A stretch of DNA of 35,032 bases. It comes from a virus. The position numbers and the translations under genes were made by a program. Shown one piece after another: positions 1 through 6,091 of this stretch. The first letter of the stretch is position 1. Each line of letters begins with the position of its first letter. The stretch lies in the IMG/VR virus record IMGVR_UViG_3300026367_000100, positions 1 to 35,032 of that record. One strand, given 5' to 3'. The notes under the pieces are model-generated. The model was not told the DNA's origin. It made no database searches and saw only the letters and a list, made by a program, of their open reading frames with translations.

Positions 1-93
1 GATGATGGAATTCGCATCGGGCTTGAAGCGTTTCGGATCGCGAACGAACACGTCTTCACCAAGCCGGAATTTCGCTGTTGTTTGCTCTGTCAT
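1..93 (-). CDS. Partial gene of unknown function, cut by the window edge
   Basis: An ATG at 93 reads leftward for 31 codons without a stop to the window edge, beginning MTEQTTAKFRLGEDVFVRDP. A good SD (AAAGGAG) lies about 10 bases upstream and overlaps the stop codon of the next gene upstream on the same strand, so the two are probably one transcript. I do not recognise the family. The visible part is charged and has no signal peptide or membrane segment. Only the N-terminus can be judged. Confidence 0.55.
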   Translation of the reverse strand, partial: MTEQTTAKFRLGEDVFVRDPKRFKPDANSII

Positions 94-108
94 CGTCTTG
101 TGCTCCTT

Positions 109-546
109 TTAGGACTTGCGTCCGTTGATTGATCTGGACCGGGCGGTGTTCGCCCGGGTCTGTGCTTTTCCAACTTCCTCGATCAGCGCCGCGATGTCGT
201 CGCCTGGCTCGATCTGGAACAGTGACCCGTTGACCGTGACCGTTACGCCATTGTCTCGCATCTGGCCAAGGAACCATTCGGCGTCACTGGCTGAAAGCCC
301 GACGCACAAAGGGTTTGTGATCACAACGCGGTCGCCTTTGATCGCTGCCCGGATCAAGTCATTGCGGCCATCAAGCTGCGTTTGCCCGGCATTCCGGCCA
401 CGCTTTCCGACCGTGATCTGATCTTCCCATACTGTCGACCCCTTGCCGGTTTCGACGCCCAGCGCCGCCAGCGTTTTGATCTGGTCTGTTTTGGTCGGTC
501 GACCAGGCGCAATGAGGACATAACCCCAGGTTTTTGGATTGGACAT
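109..546 (-). CDS. Serine-recombinase-like N-terminal domain protein without catalytic residues
   Basis: The 145-residue product follows the pattern of the resolvase/invertase N-terminal domain: an opening strand (GYVLIAP, residues 8-14), a helix in the DQIKTLAALGV region, a central GDRVVIT strand, and a following D..WFLGQMRDNGVTV helix-strand. In active enzymes the first strand carries Y-x-R-V-S; here Arg and the nucleophilic Ser are Leu and Ala. The usual LDRLGRS arginine motif is replaced by NPLCVGLS. It is therefore probably a non-catalytic DNA-binding or regulatory relative. The C-terminus is short and basic. The ATG at 546 was chosen; an in-frame GTG at 561 is possible, and neither has a strong SD. 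Its stop lies 15 bases before the partial gene at the window edge. Confidence 0.6.
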   Translation of the reverse strand: MSNPKTWGYVLIAPGRPTKTDQIKTLAALGVETGKGSTVWEDQITVGKRGRNAGQTQLDGRNDLIRAAIKGDRVVITNPLCVGLSASDAEWFLGQMRDNGVTVTVNGSLFQIEPGDDIAALIEEVGKAQTRANTARSRSINGRKS

Positions 547-561
547 GCTTTTTCTTACCAC

Positions 562-610
562 GGAATCTTGTGTTTGTTTAACTTACGGCGTAATTTAATT
601 CAAGACGGAA
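562..610. promoter_or_regulatory. AT-rich divergent promoter region (tentative)
   Basis: This AT-rich gap separates leftward and rightward genes. Rightward, TTGTGT (568-573) is followed after 17 bases by TAATTT (591-596). Leftward, a TTGAAT and TAAACA pair is also spaced 17 bases apart. A small dyad, TTACG-G-CGTAA, sits at 583-593 between the boxes. Matches to the -10 consensus are weak, so this is a positional guess. Confidence 0.3.
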
Positions 611-639
611 CTCAATCCAGAAATCGCCGGAGGCCGCCA

Positions 640-939
640 ATGCCTGAGAGACCAGAACAGATAGTTCCAGATGCCCGCGTCGAAGAGGTTCACGCAAACA
701 CCAACTTCGGCTCAATGAGCAAGCGTGAGGTGGTGAATGTCGGCGTCGTACAATCTGCTCTTGGTTATTCGATGGGTGGCACCATGCACCAGATCGTCCG
801 CGAGCATGGCCTGGTGAAGAAGTCTTCCGGCATTTACGGAAAGCTCACTGTCAAGGGCTGGCGATACCTGCATGCAGTCATCGGCGGTCGAGCATCGGAA
901 GTCATCAGCTACATCGCCGAACGCAACCAGTCCAAATAG
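640..939 (+). CDS. Small protein of unknown function
   Basis: The 99-residue product starts MPERPEQIVPD behind an excellent SD (CCGGAGG, 6 bases before ATG). The middle (about residues 25-75) is mixed alpha/beta, and the C-terminus is helical and basic. A regulatory or DNA-binding role is possible, but no family is recognised. It is the first of four closely spaced rightward small genes (640-1628), each with its own strong SD, in the position where temperate phages often carry accessory genes. Confidence 0.6.
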   Translation: MPERPEQIVPDARVEEVHANTNFGSMSKREVVNVGVVQSALGYSMGGTMHQIVREHGLVKKSSGIYGKLTVKGWRYLHAVIGGRASEVISYIAERNQSK

Positions 940-956
940 CCCGCAAGGAGAAACCC

Positions 957-1148
957 ATGGATACAGAATGGCTCAAATCGCAGATGGATAAGCTCCGGGC
1001 TGAGGCCAGCCGTGGGGCGGTCCCGTCCGCGACAATCTTCAATTTGACTGACCCGATCATGGACCGCATCGCACGAGGCGACCCGGTGAAGCGCACGAAA
1101 CAAGAAAACGAGGATCTGGCCCGCGCCATGGGGTTGCGTAGCTGGTGA
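957..1148 (+). CDS. Small protein of unknown function
   Basis: This encodes 63 residues, MDTEWLKSQMDKLRAEA onward, after a strong SD (AAGGAG). It follows the previous stop by 17 bases. The product is charged and mostly helical, with no membrane segment. No family is recognised. Confidence 0.55.
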   Translation: MDTEWLKSQMDKLRAEASRGAVPSATIFNLTDPIMDRIARGDPVKRTKQENEDLARAMGLRSW

Positions 1149-1171
1149 TCCAGAAAAGGGCGGAGGCCACA

Positions 1172-1390
1172 ATGCACCTTTCTCAAACCCAGAAAGAATT
1201 TTTAACCGTGCTGGATGACGGTGGCGCAACGGGGCTGTTGTTCTACCAGATCAGTGCGCGGATGACGCACGGACTTAAACAGCCAACGATAGATAAGGTG
1301 TTGCAGAGCGGATTTGCCGAAAGACTTCCGGGTGGCCTGCGCGGTTCTTATCGTATTACTGAGGCGGGTCGATCCGCCCTGTCCAACTAG
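1172..1390 (+). CDS. Small winged-helix-like protein
   Basis: The 72-residue product begins MHLSQTQKEFLTVLDDGG and ends YRITEAGRSALSN. The closing Y-x-ITEAGR-x-AL pattern is typical of small winged-helix transcriptional or repressor-like proteins, where it forms the wing and last strand. The ATG at 1172 is preferred because GCGGAGG lies six bases before it. A GTG at 1145 would overlap the upstream gene by four bases but lacks an SD. DNA binding is inferred from the motif only. Confidence 0.55.
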   Translation: MHLSQTQKEFLTVLDDGGATGLLFYQISARMTHGLKQPTIDKVLQSGFAERLPGGLRGSYRITEAGRSALSN

Positions 1391-1403
1391 CCCGGAGGCG
1401 ATG

Positions 1404-1628
1404 ATGTCAGATCATATGCAGAAACGAGTTGCCGCAATCCGCCGCGCTGCGGTGGCGTTTGCCAACGATTACGGTCCGCTGCCAGCGGCGAACAACGGTG
1501 ACCAGGAAGCGCAGCAAGAAGTGGCGAAGCGTCTCTTTGATCGGCTGATAGCCGAGGGGCTTCATATCGTTATGCCATCTGTCGATGCGAACCACGCCGG
1601 CGTCGAGAAATACGACGGCATCAACTAA
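1404..1628 (+). CDS. Small protein of unknown function
   Basis: The 74-residue product starts MSDHMQKRVAAIRRAAVAFAND. GGAGG ends five bases before the ATG at 1404; the adjacent ATG at 1401 would be only two bases away. The N-terminal half is a basic amphipathic helix. The gene ends 16 bases from the convergent integrase stop, with no clear terminator between them. No family is recognised. Confidence 0.5.
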   Translation: MSDHMQKRVAAIRRAAVAFANDYGPLPAANNGDQEAQQEVAKRLFDRLIAEGLHIVMPSVDANHAGVEKYDGIN

Positions 1629-1644
1629 TCCAACTAGGCCGCTG

Positions 1645-2634
1645 TCAGCCCTTAGCCTTCTTGCCGGCAAAGATGTCCATGATCAGGGCTCGGCCCTCTT
1701 CGGGGTGGGCGTAGACGTCGAGCAGCATGCGGGGGCTCTGCCAGCCGCCAAGCTCTGCGGCGGTGACCACGTCGACATTGTTGCGCACGACAAGCTCGGT
1801 GCCGAAACCGTGACGGCCAGCTTCGTGGCTGGTCAGGCGGACCAGCCCGGCGCGTTTAATGACACGATCCCAATGGTTGAAGAATGTCTGGCGACCGGCA
1901 TAGCCGAAGACCAGGCGCGGGTGGCGCTGATCGAATGAGGCGATGGCTGCGACCAGGGCGGGCACGAGGCTTGCCGTGCGCTGGCGGGCTTCCGGTCCGC
2001 CGGCGCCGGTCTTGCGTGTTGTCAGGATGGCGGTGCCATCCGCCAGGCTGATTTCGTTCCATGTCAGGGTCAGCGCCTGGCCGATGCGGGCGCCTGTGGT
2101 GAAGATGAACAGGGCGCAGGCCGCCAGCTCGGGCTTGCCATCATCGCGGGCGGCAGCGGCAAAGGCTTCGATCCATTCGCGTGTGCCGGCCGGGCGCTTG
2201 ACGCGAGTGGTCTTGAACAGCTTGCATCGGATCGGCGGGCAAAGCCCGCGCTCGGCGGCCGCATTGATGACGGCGCGCGTCGGCGTGATGACTTGACGAT
2301 TGCGGGTGGCGGCGGCTGCTTTTGGGTAGAGCCTCACAGCCGCGTCGCGCAGCATTGGCGGAGTGATGCGGGCAACGAGCGTCTTGCCGAAATGATCGAG
2401 CAGGGGGGCGAGAAAACGGGTGTCGCGGCCCTCGTCAACATAGAGCGCCAGCGCATCGGCGAATGTCAGGACCGCTTCGGGGCCGTGAACGGCAGCACGG
2501 CGGATTTTCGCTTCGTGCGCGTGGCCGATGTCTTCGGCGAGCCGCTTGTCAGACGTTTCCGCAGATTTTCGATATCTCTGTCCGTCGATGGTAAAAGCGT
2601 AGTGATAGATGCCGTTGCGCTTGTAGAGCCGCAT
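1645..2634 (-). CDS. int: Phage integrase (tyrosine recombinase)
   Basis: The 329-residue product is a lambda-type tyrosine recombinase that catalyses site-specific integration of the phage into the host chromosome. An arm-binding-like N-terminus (MRLYKRNGIYHYAFTIDG) is followed by a core-binding domain (about 50-145) and the catalytic domain. Catalytic residues are visible: Arg183 (TGARIGQALTL), Lys208 (TTRKTG), His270 and Arg274 (SHEAGRHGFG), Trp298 (GGWQSP) and nucleophile Tyr308 (LLDVYAHP). The Glu that often follows the first Arg motif is Gln here. The ATG at 2634 was chosen because the protein reads as integrase from there, although its SD is weak. The first 169 bases overlap the upstream excisionase-like reading frame. 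An attP was not found. Confidence 0.92.
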   Translation of the reverse strand: MRLYKRNGIYHYAFTIDGQRYRKSAETSDKRLAEDIGHAHEAKIRRAAVHGPEAVLTFADALALYVDEGRDTRFLAPLLDHFGKTLVARITPPMLRDAAVRLYPKAAAATRNRQVITPTRAVINAAAERGLCPPIRCKLFKTTRVKRPAGTREWIEAFAAAARDDGKPELAACALFIFTTGARIGQALTLTWNEISLADGTAILTTRKTGAGGPEARQRTASLVPALVAAIASFDQRHPRLVFGYAGRQTFFNHWDRVIKRAGLVRLTSHEAGRHGFGTELVVRNNVDVVTAAELGGWQSPRMLLDVYAHPEEGRALIMDIFAGKKAKG

Positions 2635-2846
2635 GATCCGGAGCCTTCGGTTGGTGGTACGGGCACGAGCGCCGACAACAGGCACTCGATATCCGCTTCG
2701 GTGAAGAAAAGCGCTTTTCCAAGCCGGCGGCAAGTGCGCAGCTCGATCGCGCGTTCTCGCAAGGCGCGCTCGGACAGGGTGATGCCGCGCTCTGCAAACT
2801 TCAAGACAACATCTTCCGGTGAGTGGAACTGATCGAAGTAGCTCAT
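2466..2846 (-). CDS. MerR/excisionase-like DNA-binding protein
   Basis: The first 60-65 residues (MSYFDQFHSPEDVVLKFAER onward) resemble the small helix-turn-helix proteins that precede integrase genes in Rhizobiales phages: helix, turn, ALRERAIEL recognition helix, then a wing-like LGKALFFTEADI. It probably acts as excisionase/directionality factor or as an integrase regulator. The remaining residues (about 66-126) are low-complexity Ser/Thr-rich and coincide with the integrase N-terminal coding region in another frame. Either the tail is dispensable or the gene has lost an earlier stop. The start is 20 bases downstream of a terminator. Confidence 0.6.
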   Translation of the reverse strand: MSYFDQFHSPEDVVLKFAERGITLSERALRERAIELRTCRRLGKALFFTEADIECLLSALVPVPPTEGSGSCGSTSATASITTLLPSTDRDIENLRKRLTSGSPKTSATRTKRKSAVLPFTAPKRS

Positions 2847-2866
2847 GGTCGGAAATCCAGTTGAAG

Positions 2867-2906
2867 AAAAAAACCGGGCGGCATGACGCGAAACTGCACC
2901 GCCCGG
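2867..2906 (-). terminator. Rho-independent terminator (leftward)
   Basis: Read leftward, an 8-bp perfect stem (CCGGGCGG at 2874-2881 with CCGCCCGG at 2899-2906, 17-base loop) is followed by seven T residues (2873-2867). It lies after the stop codon at 2964 of the two-gene operon that starts at 3676, and 20 bases before the excisionase-like start at 2846. Confidence 0.75.
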
Positions 2907-2963
2907 CAGGTGGATCGCGCGCTCTCGGATGCCGGGGAGGAACGGCCGCGCGATCTTGGGAAA

Positions 2964-3377
2964 CTACAGATCTTTGACCAGCTCGCGCAGATCGCGGCTG
3001 ACAAAGCCCATGTCGACATGCGCGGAGAAAACCGCGTCGATCAAATCGGCCCGGTGGCCGAGTTCACGCCTGATCATCCAGAGCGCATCGTCGGACCGCT
3101 CCAGGTTGGCGCGCATTTCGGCAAGGATCTGCTCGCCGCGCTGCTTGAGGGATTGCGGCTGCGGTGTACCCGCTTTCAAAACCGGCGCCATCGCCGCCCT
3201 GACCTTGATCACCGCCTCGTCCGGATCGATCGCACGCGCGGCCGGGGAAGCCTGTCTTTCTGGCGCGCGTACGGGTCCGCTATCGCCGGACGAGGCGGTG
3301 AAACTGAAAGCCTTGCAGTCGCTTTCGATCGGGCAATCGCAGTCTGGCCACATCAGGCAGCTCTGTTTCGCGTTCAT
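2964..3377 (-). CDS. Protein of unknown function with N-terminal cysteine cluster
   Basis: The 137-residue product has Cys7, Cys13, Cys15 and Cys21 near the N-terminus (SCLMWPDCDCPIESDC), a possible metal site. A low-complexity linker follows, then a helical, charged C-terminal half (about 50-137). The ATG overlaps the upstream stop as ATGA and has a good SD (AAGGGAG), so the gene is translationally coupled to its neighbour. A terminator follows the stop. No family is recognised. It probably belongs to the repressor-controlled leftward early operon. Confidence 0.6.
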   Translation of the reverse strand: MNAKQSCLMWPDCDCPIESDCKAFSFTASSGDSGPVRAPERQASPAARAIDPDEAVIKVRAAMAPVLKAGTPQPQSLKQRGEQILAEMRANLERSDDALWMIRRELGHRADLIDAVFSAHVDMGFVSRDLRELVKDL

Positions 3378-3676
3378 GACCTTGCTCCCTTGCGGGCATC
3401 GATGACATCGAGAAGCATCATGCCGGCGCCGGTGCAGACCAGCGTCCAGCGGGCGCGGTCAAGAACGCGGCGGACAAGGTTGAGTTTTTCGAGCGGGTCT
3501 GACGTCTTGAAACTGACCATGGTGGTGCCGGCCTTCCAGCCGCCGCGTACCATGATCAGGCGCCGGGTGCGCGCGAGCGCGATGGCGCGGCGCTGGGTGG
3601 GTGTCAGGCTGCCGGGATCCGGCAGCGTTCTTTCAGCCTGTTCAAGGGCCGCGTCGTTCAAGGATGGTGGCTGCAT
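3374..3676 (-). CDS. Protein of unknown function, first gene of a leftward operon
   Basis: The 100-residue product starts MQPPSLNDAALEQ behind a GGAGAG SD. It has a basic middle (TPTQRRAIALARTRRLIMVRGG) and a hydrophobic beta-like end (RWTLVCTGAGMMLLDVIDARK). No family is recognised. A palindromic operator copy lies 49 bases upstream of the start (3725-3738), suggesting control by the phage repressor or Cro-like protein. Confidence 0.6.
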   Translation of the reverse strand: MQPPSLNDAALEQAERTLPDPGSLTPTQRRAIALARTRRLIMVRGGWKAGTTMVSFKTSDPLEKLNLVRRVLDRARWTLVCTGAGMMLLDVIDARKGARS

Positions 3677-3724
3677 GATATCTCTCCACAGTGCAAATCA
3701 CTATGGGGAGAAATAACATTCAAG

Positions 3725-3738
3725 TTGCATTTATGCAA
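3725..3738. promoter_or_regulatory. Palindromic operator copy 1 (TTGCAT-TT-ATGCAA)
   Basis: Six-base perfect arms flank a two-base centre. Fourteen of the 15 bases of AGTTGCATTWATGCA match, in the same orientation, the copy at 4692-4706 in the repressor/Cro intergenic region. The leftward strand here also gives TTGCAT followed after 17 bases by TATTTC, a weak promoter that the site would overlap. Confidence 0.55.
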
Positions 3739-3751
3739 TTAAGTAAGTGAA

Positions 3752-4144
3752 TTAATTTTGAGGCGTCGCGATCTTCAGGCGAACCTGCGGCCCTCTTGTG
3801 TTGCGGACACAGTTTCCGGCCTCAAGCATGTCCAGCGAATATTGTATCACTTCTATCTGTTCAGCCATCGAGAAGGCCGGAAAGCGCCTTCCGGGCCGCG
3901 CCGAGGCGCGTTTCCTGATATGAAGGATCGGCGCACCGGCGCACCGTGCCAGCATGTGTTCGAGTTGCGTGCGGGCCGTATTGAGCGGGATCTTGTGAAT
4001 TTCACCGATATAGAGCACGAACAGGAATGTCAGCGCCACGCTGATGGCGGAAGCGGCAGTCAATGTCATCCAGCTCGTCGAGTTCATGCGTTTTGCTCCG
4101 GGCATAAGTGCGCGCAGCTGCCGCTGCAGATCCAGATCAAGCAT
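3752..4144 (-). CDS. Small single-pass membrane protein downstream of the repressor
   Basis: The 130-residue product has one hydrophobic segment (about residues 25-46, MTLTAASAISVALTFLFVLY) and a basic C-terminal domain that is likely cytoplasmic or periplasmic. The ATG at 4144 has an SD (GAGG, five bases away) and overlaps the end of the repressor gene by eight bases, so the two are co-translated and would be expressed in the lysogen. That context fits superinfection exclusion or another lysogenic function, but this is inference. An internal Met20 would be an alternative start. No family is recognised. Confidence 0.6.
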   Translation of the reverse strand: MLDLDLQRQLRALMPGAKRMNSTSWMTLTAASAISVALTFLFVLYIGEIHKIPLNTARTQLEHMLARCAGAPILHIRKRASARPGRRFPAFSMAEQIEVIQYSLDMLEAGNCVRNTRGPQVRLKIATPQN

Positions 4145-4580
4145 GGCGCCTCAGGCGTTGCAGGGCAAAGGATATGACCGATCCGAACTCGCTTGGCCTG
4201 TCCGCGTCGTTGGCGACCACCCAGTCAGCAAGCTCGATAACCGTTTCGGCGGCGAGCACGCTGTTGTCCGGATTGTTGAACGCGCCTTCCTGGGCAAGAA
4301 CGGTGACCACATTGAACACCGCTGTCTTGTAGGCATCGAGCGAAGGCGCCGCGCCGAAATTTGGCACCGGTTCGCCAAAGGCGCGCGAGATCTTGCTGAC
4401 GGTAACGGTGGAAAGCAGGTGCTGGTGATCGGGATCGTTCACCAGGCGGGTCAATGTGGTTGGCGTCAACCCTGCCTTCTTGGCAACGCCGGTGATCGTC
4501 GTTGCGTGTTTGCTGACGATGCCCTGCAGCCAGAGGCGCTGCAGTTCGCGGATGTCGCTGGTCATATCGGAGGCAGTCAT
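4137..4580 (-). CDS. Phage repressor (XRE/C2-type helix-turn-helix)
   Basis: From the ATG at 4580 the product has 147 residues. The N-terminal domain carries a helix-turn-helix, VAKKAGLTPTTLTRLVNDPD, followed by the STVTVSKISRAFG helix that is characteristic of C2/CI-like repressors in Rhizobiales phages. The C-terminal part (about 75-147) is helical, and there is no obvious LexA-type Ser/Lys peptidase motif. It lies divergent to a Cro-like gene with a palindromic operator between. The 4580 start follows AAGAAGG at 11 bases; upstream in-frame starts exist at 4658 (ATG) and 4670 (GTG) but would run through the control region. Confidence 0.75.
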   Translation of the reverse strand: MTASDMTSDIRELQRLWLQGIVSKHATTITGVAKKAGLTPTTLTRLVNDPDHQHLLSTVTVSKISRAFGEPVPNFGAAPSLDAYKTAVFNVVTVLAQEGAFNNPDNSVLAAETVIELADWVVANDADRPSEFGSVISFALQRLRRHA

Positions 4581-4596
4581 TTGCGCCAATGCCTTC

Positions 4597-4618
4597 TTGC
4601 TCGCGTGTATTCGAGCAA
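4597..4618. promoter_or_regulatory. Inverted repeat TTGCTCG-N8-CGAGCAA
   Basis: Perfect seven-base arms with an eight-base spacer lie 17 bases upstream of the chosen repressor start. It may be a second operator class for autoregulation or a hairpin in the repressor mRNA leader. A leftward -10-like TAAAAT lies at 4648-4653, about 30 bases further upstream. Confidence 0.4.
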
Positions 4619-4693
4619 AAGAATGGGCGTTGTGGACCGCAGGATCTATTTTAAACATCACACTTGACACAAGGTACGCAAATCACAGAAGAG

Positions 4694-4707
4694 TTGCATT
4701 AATGCAT
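4694..4707. promoter_or_regulatory. Palindromic operator copy 2 (core TGCATTAATGCA)
   Basis: The core at 4695-4706 is a perfect 12-bp palindrome in the repressor/Cro intergenic region. It abuts TATTAT (4707-4712), a plausible -10 for the rightward Cro-like gene starting at 4729, so a bound protein would block that promoter. The near-identical copy is at 3725-3738. Confidence 0.6.
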
Positions 4708-4728
4708 ATTATCAAGAAGGTCAAATCC

Positions 4729-4971
4729 ATGCAGGCCGCAAACCACATTCCGACCCATGCCGCAATCATCAGCCGGGCCGCACGGATCGGCCTGCCGATC
4801 AGCCGGCTGGCAGATGAGGCGGGGCTCAACAAGTCGACGGTCAGCCGCTGGAAACGAGAAGCCAACGGCTCGAATGCGGCAAGCCTCAGCAAGATGGCCC
4901 AGCAGCTCGAACGGCGCGAACGGCAGATGCTGGCTTACCTGCTCGAACTCTACCCCGACATGGCGGCATGA
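4729..4971 (+). CDS. Cro-like helix-turn-helix protein
   Basis: The 80-residue product contains a clear helix-turn-helix, ISRLADEAGLNKSTVSRWKRE (about residues 24-44), followed by SLSKMAQQL, as in Cro/CI-family proteins. It diverges from the repressor and begins the rightward early operon, the position of cro or cII. The ATG at 4729 is chosen because AAGAAGG ends eight bases before it. The in-frame ATG at 4702 would lie inside the palindromic operator. Confidence 0.7.
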   Translation: MQAANHIPTHAAIISRAARIGLPISRLADEAGLNKSTVSRWKREANGSNAASLSKMAQQLERRERQMLAYLLELYPDMAA

Positions 4972-4972
4972 A

Positions 4973-5032
4973 CCGCATGCGGAAAGACAAGTGCGCAAAC
5001 CAGCAAAGCCGCATGCGGAAAGACAAGTGCGC
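4973..5032. repeat. Two direct copies of a 24-bp sequence centred on CCGCATGCGG
   Basis: Identical 24-base copies occupy 4973-4996 and 5009-5032 (period 36). Each begins with the 10-bp palindrome CCGCATGCGG, followed by AAAGACAAGTGCGC. They lie just after the Cro-like stop and before the SD of the next gene. If an ATG at 4968 were used, they would encode a repeated RMRKDKCA peptide. Otherwise they are candidate protein-binding sites. Confidence 0.65.
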
Positions 5033-5060
5033 GGAACATCATACGAGGGGACACACTGCC

Positions 5061-5252
5061 ATGCTGCGGATGATCTGGAACATATTGATTGTAGTTGTCG
5101 GGGCAGCCGGCGCCGGCGCGGCGATGATGGTTCTCGCCGGGCTCTATGCGCCGGTGCTTGACCGGGTGGGCGCTGTCTGCCTGCTTTGCTTCCTTGTCGC
5201 CATGATTGTCAACGCGCTGATTGATCTGGCCCGGAGTGCCGGCCATGGGTGA
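5061..5252 (+). CDS. Small two-pass membrane protein
   Basis: The 63-residue product has two hydrophobic segments (about 5-29 and 37-58: ILIVVVGAAGAGAAMMVLAG and VCLLCFLVAMIVNALI). The ATG at 5061 follows GAGGGG at 10 bases. An in-frame ATG at 4968, overlapping the previous stop as ATGA, would add 31 residues made of the repeated RMRKDKCA peptide but has a poor SD. The function is unknown; its place in the early operon is its only context. Confidence 0.55.
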   Translation: MLRMIWNILIVVVGAAGAGAAMMVLAGLYAPVLDRVGAVCLLCFLVAMIVNALIDLARSAGHG

Positions 5253-5259
5253 GGCGGTG

Positions 5260-5586
5260 ATGTTTTATCATATCCAGCCGCTGGCAAAGCCCAGCTCAAC
5301 GCAGGAGCGGGTTGTTGGCGAGGCCGAAGACGGTCGCATTGTCGTGGCATTACGCGAGGCGGGCGCTGACAGCGGAACCTGCGAAACCATTTTCGAGCTT
5401 CCCGAAGCCGAGAAGCTGGCGCGCGCCTGCCTGTCCGGAGACGAACGGGCGCTGACCACGCCGGGGCTGGCGCGCATCTTTGCCGCTTCCATCATCGTGT
5501 TATCGAGGGCCGCGTTGCAGGCCGGGGCGCTTGAGGCGCAACCAGCCGAAAACAGGCCCGATGATACCCGAAATACAGACGATTGA
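5260..5586 (+). CDS. Early-region protein of unknown function
   Basis: The 108-residue product starts MFYHIQPLAKPSST behind GAGG at five bases. An ATG at 5245, overlapping the upstream gene, is the alternative start. The N-terminal half looks beta-rich (GRIVVALREAG, CETIFELP), and the C-terminal half is helical. Its end overlaps the next gene by 26 bases, so it is part of one rightward operon. No family is recognised. Confidence 0.55.
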   Translation: MFYHIQPLAKPSSTQERVVGEAEDGRIVVALREAGADSGTCETIFELPEAEKLARACLSGDERALTTPGLARIFAASIIVLSRAALQAGALEAQPAENRPDDTRNTDD

Positions 5587-6091
5587 AGCAGGCCGGATCC
5601 GGCTCAAGATCTCCGGTGCCGAGCTGTGCCGGCTGTCGGGCGTTGCCTGGCGCGCCTATGCCGACGCGCGCGACGGGCGCGCAGCACCACGAAAGGCGAC
5701 AATCGCCAAGCTCAGAAGCGGGCTTGCCAGTGCCCGGTCCGGCAAAGGGCAGGAAGCGCGCGCGCTGGGGCCTGCGGCGGCGCTCAGGATCCTGATCGCG
5801 CTGGTGGCGCGTGAACGTGAAACCGATCCGGCGGCGGCGCTGTCGTCCAACCCCGGTTTGCGGGCGACTTTTTCGGCGGAATGGAGCGACCACGCGACGA
5901 CGCGGCGGATTGCCATCTACCTTGCCAATGGCGCGATGGGGTTTCGCACCTCCGATATCGGCCGGGCGCTCGGCCTGACCAAGCAGGCGGTCAGTCTCGC
6001 CGTGCGCGAGATCGATGACCGGCGCGACGAGAATGCCGACCTCAACACCCTGCTCGAACAGATCGAACGGTGGATCGCATGTCAGCCATGA
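5561..6091 (+). CDS. DNA-binding protein with DnaA-domain-IV-like C-terminus
   Basis: The 176-residue product has a C-terminal region (about 113-172, RRIAIYLANGAMGFRTSDIG onward) that matches the layout of DnaA domain IV: an IA-x-YLA helix, then a helix-turn-helix (SDIGRALGLTKQAVSLAVRE) and an E-rich last helix. The DnaA signature His is Gln here. The N-terminus (about 17-55) holds another XRE-like helical segment. There is no ATPase domain. It directly precedes the primase gene, whose start it overlaps, so an origin-recognition or regulatory role in phage replication is inferred. The ATG at 5561 lies inside the preceding gene. Confidence 0.65.
   Translation: MIPEIQTIEAGRIRLKISGAELCRLSGVAWRAYADARDGRAAPRKATIAKLRSGLASARSGKGQEARALGPAAALRILIALVARERETDPAAALSSNPGLRATFSAEWSDHATTRRIAIYLANGAMGFRTSDIGRALGLTKQAVSLAVREIDDRRDENADLNTLLEQIERWIACQP

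Noticed and set aside
1629-1644. Terminator between the convergent small gene and integrase
   Set aside because: Only 16 bases, no inverted repeat and no T-run on either strand.
4664-4669. Perfect TTGACA as a -35 for the rightward Cro-like gene
   Set aside because: No -10-like hexamer lies 16-18 bases downstream (AGAAGA instead), and the plausible TATTAT is 37 bases away.
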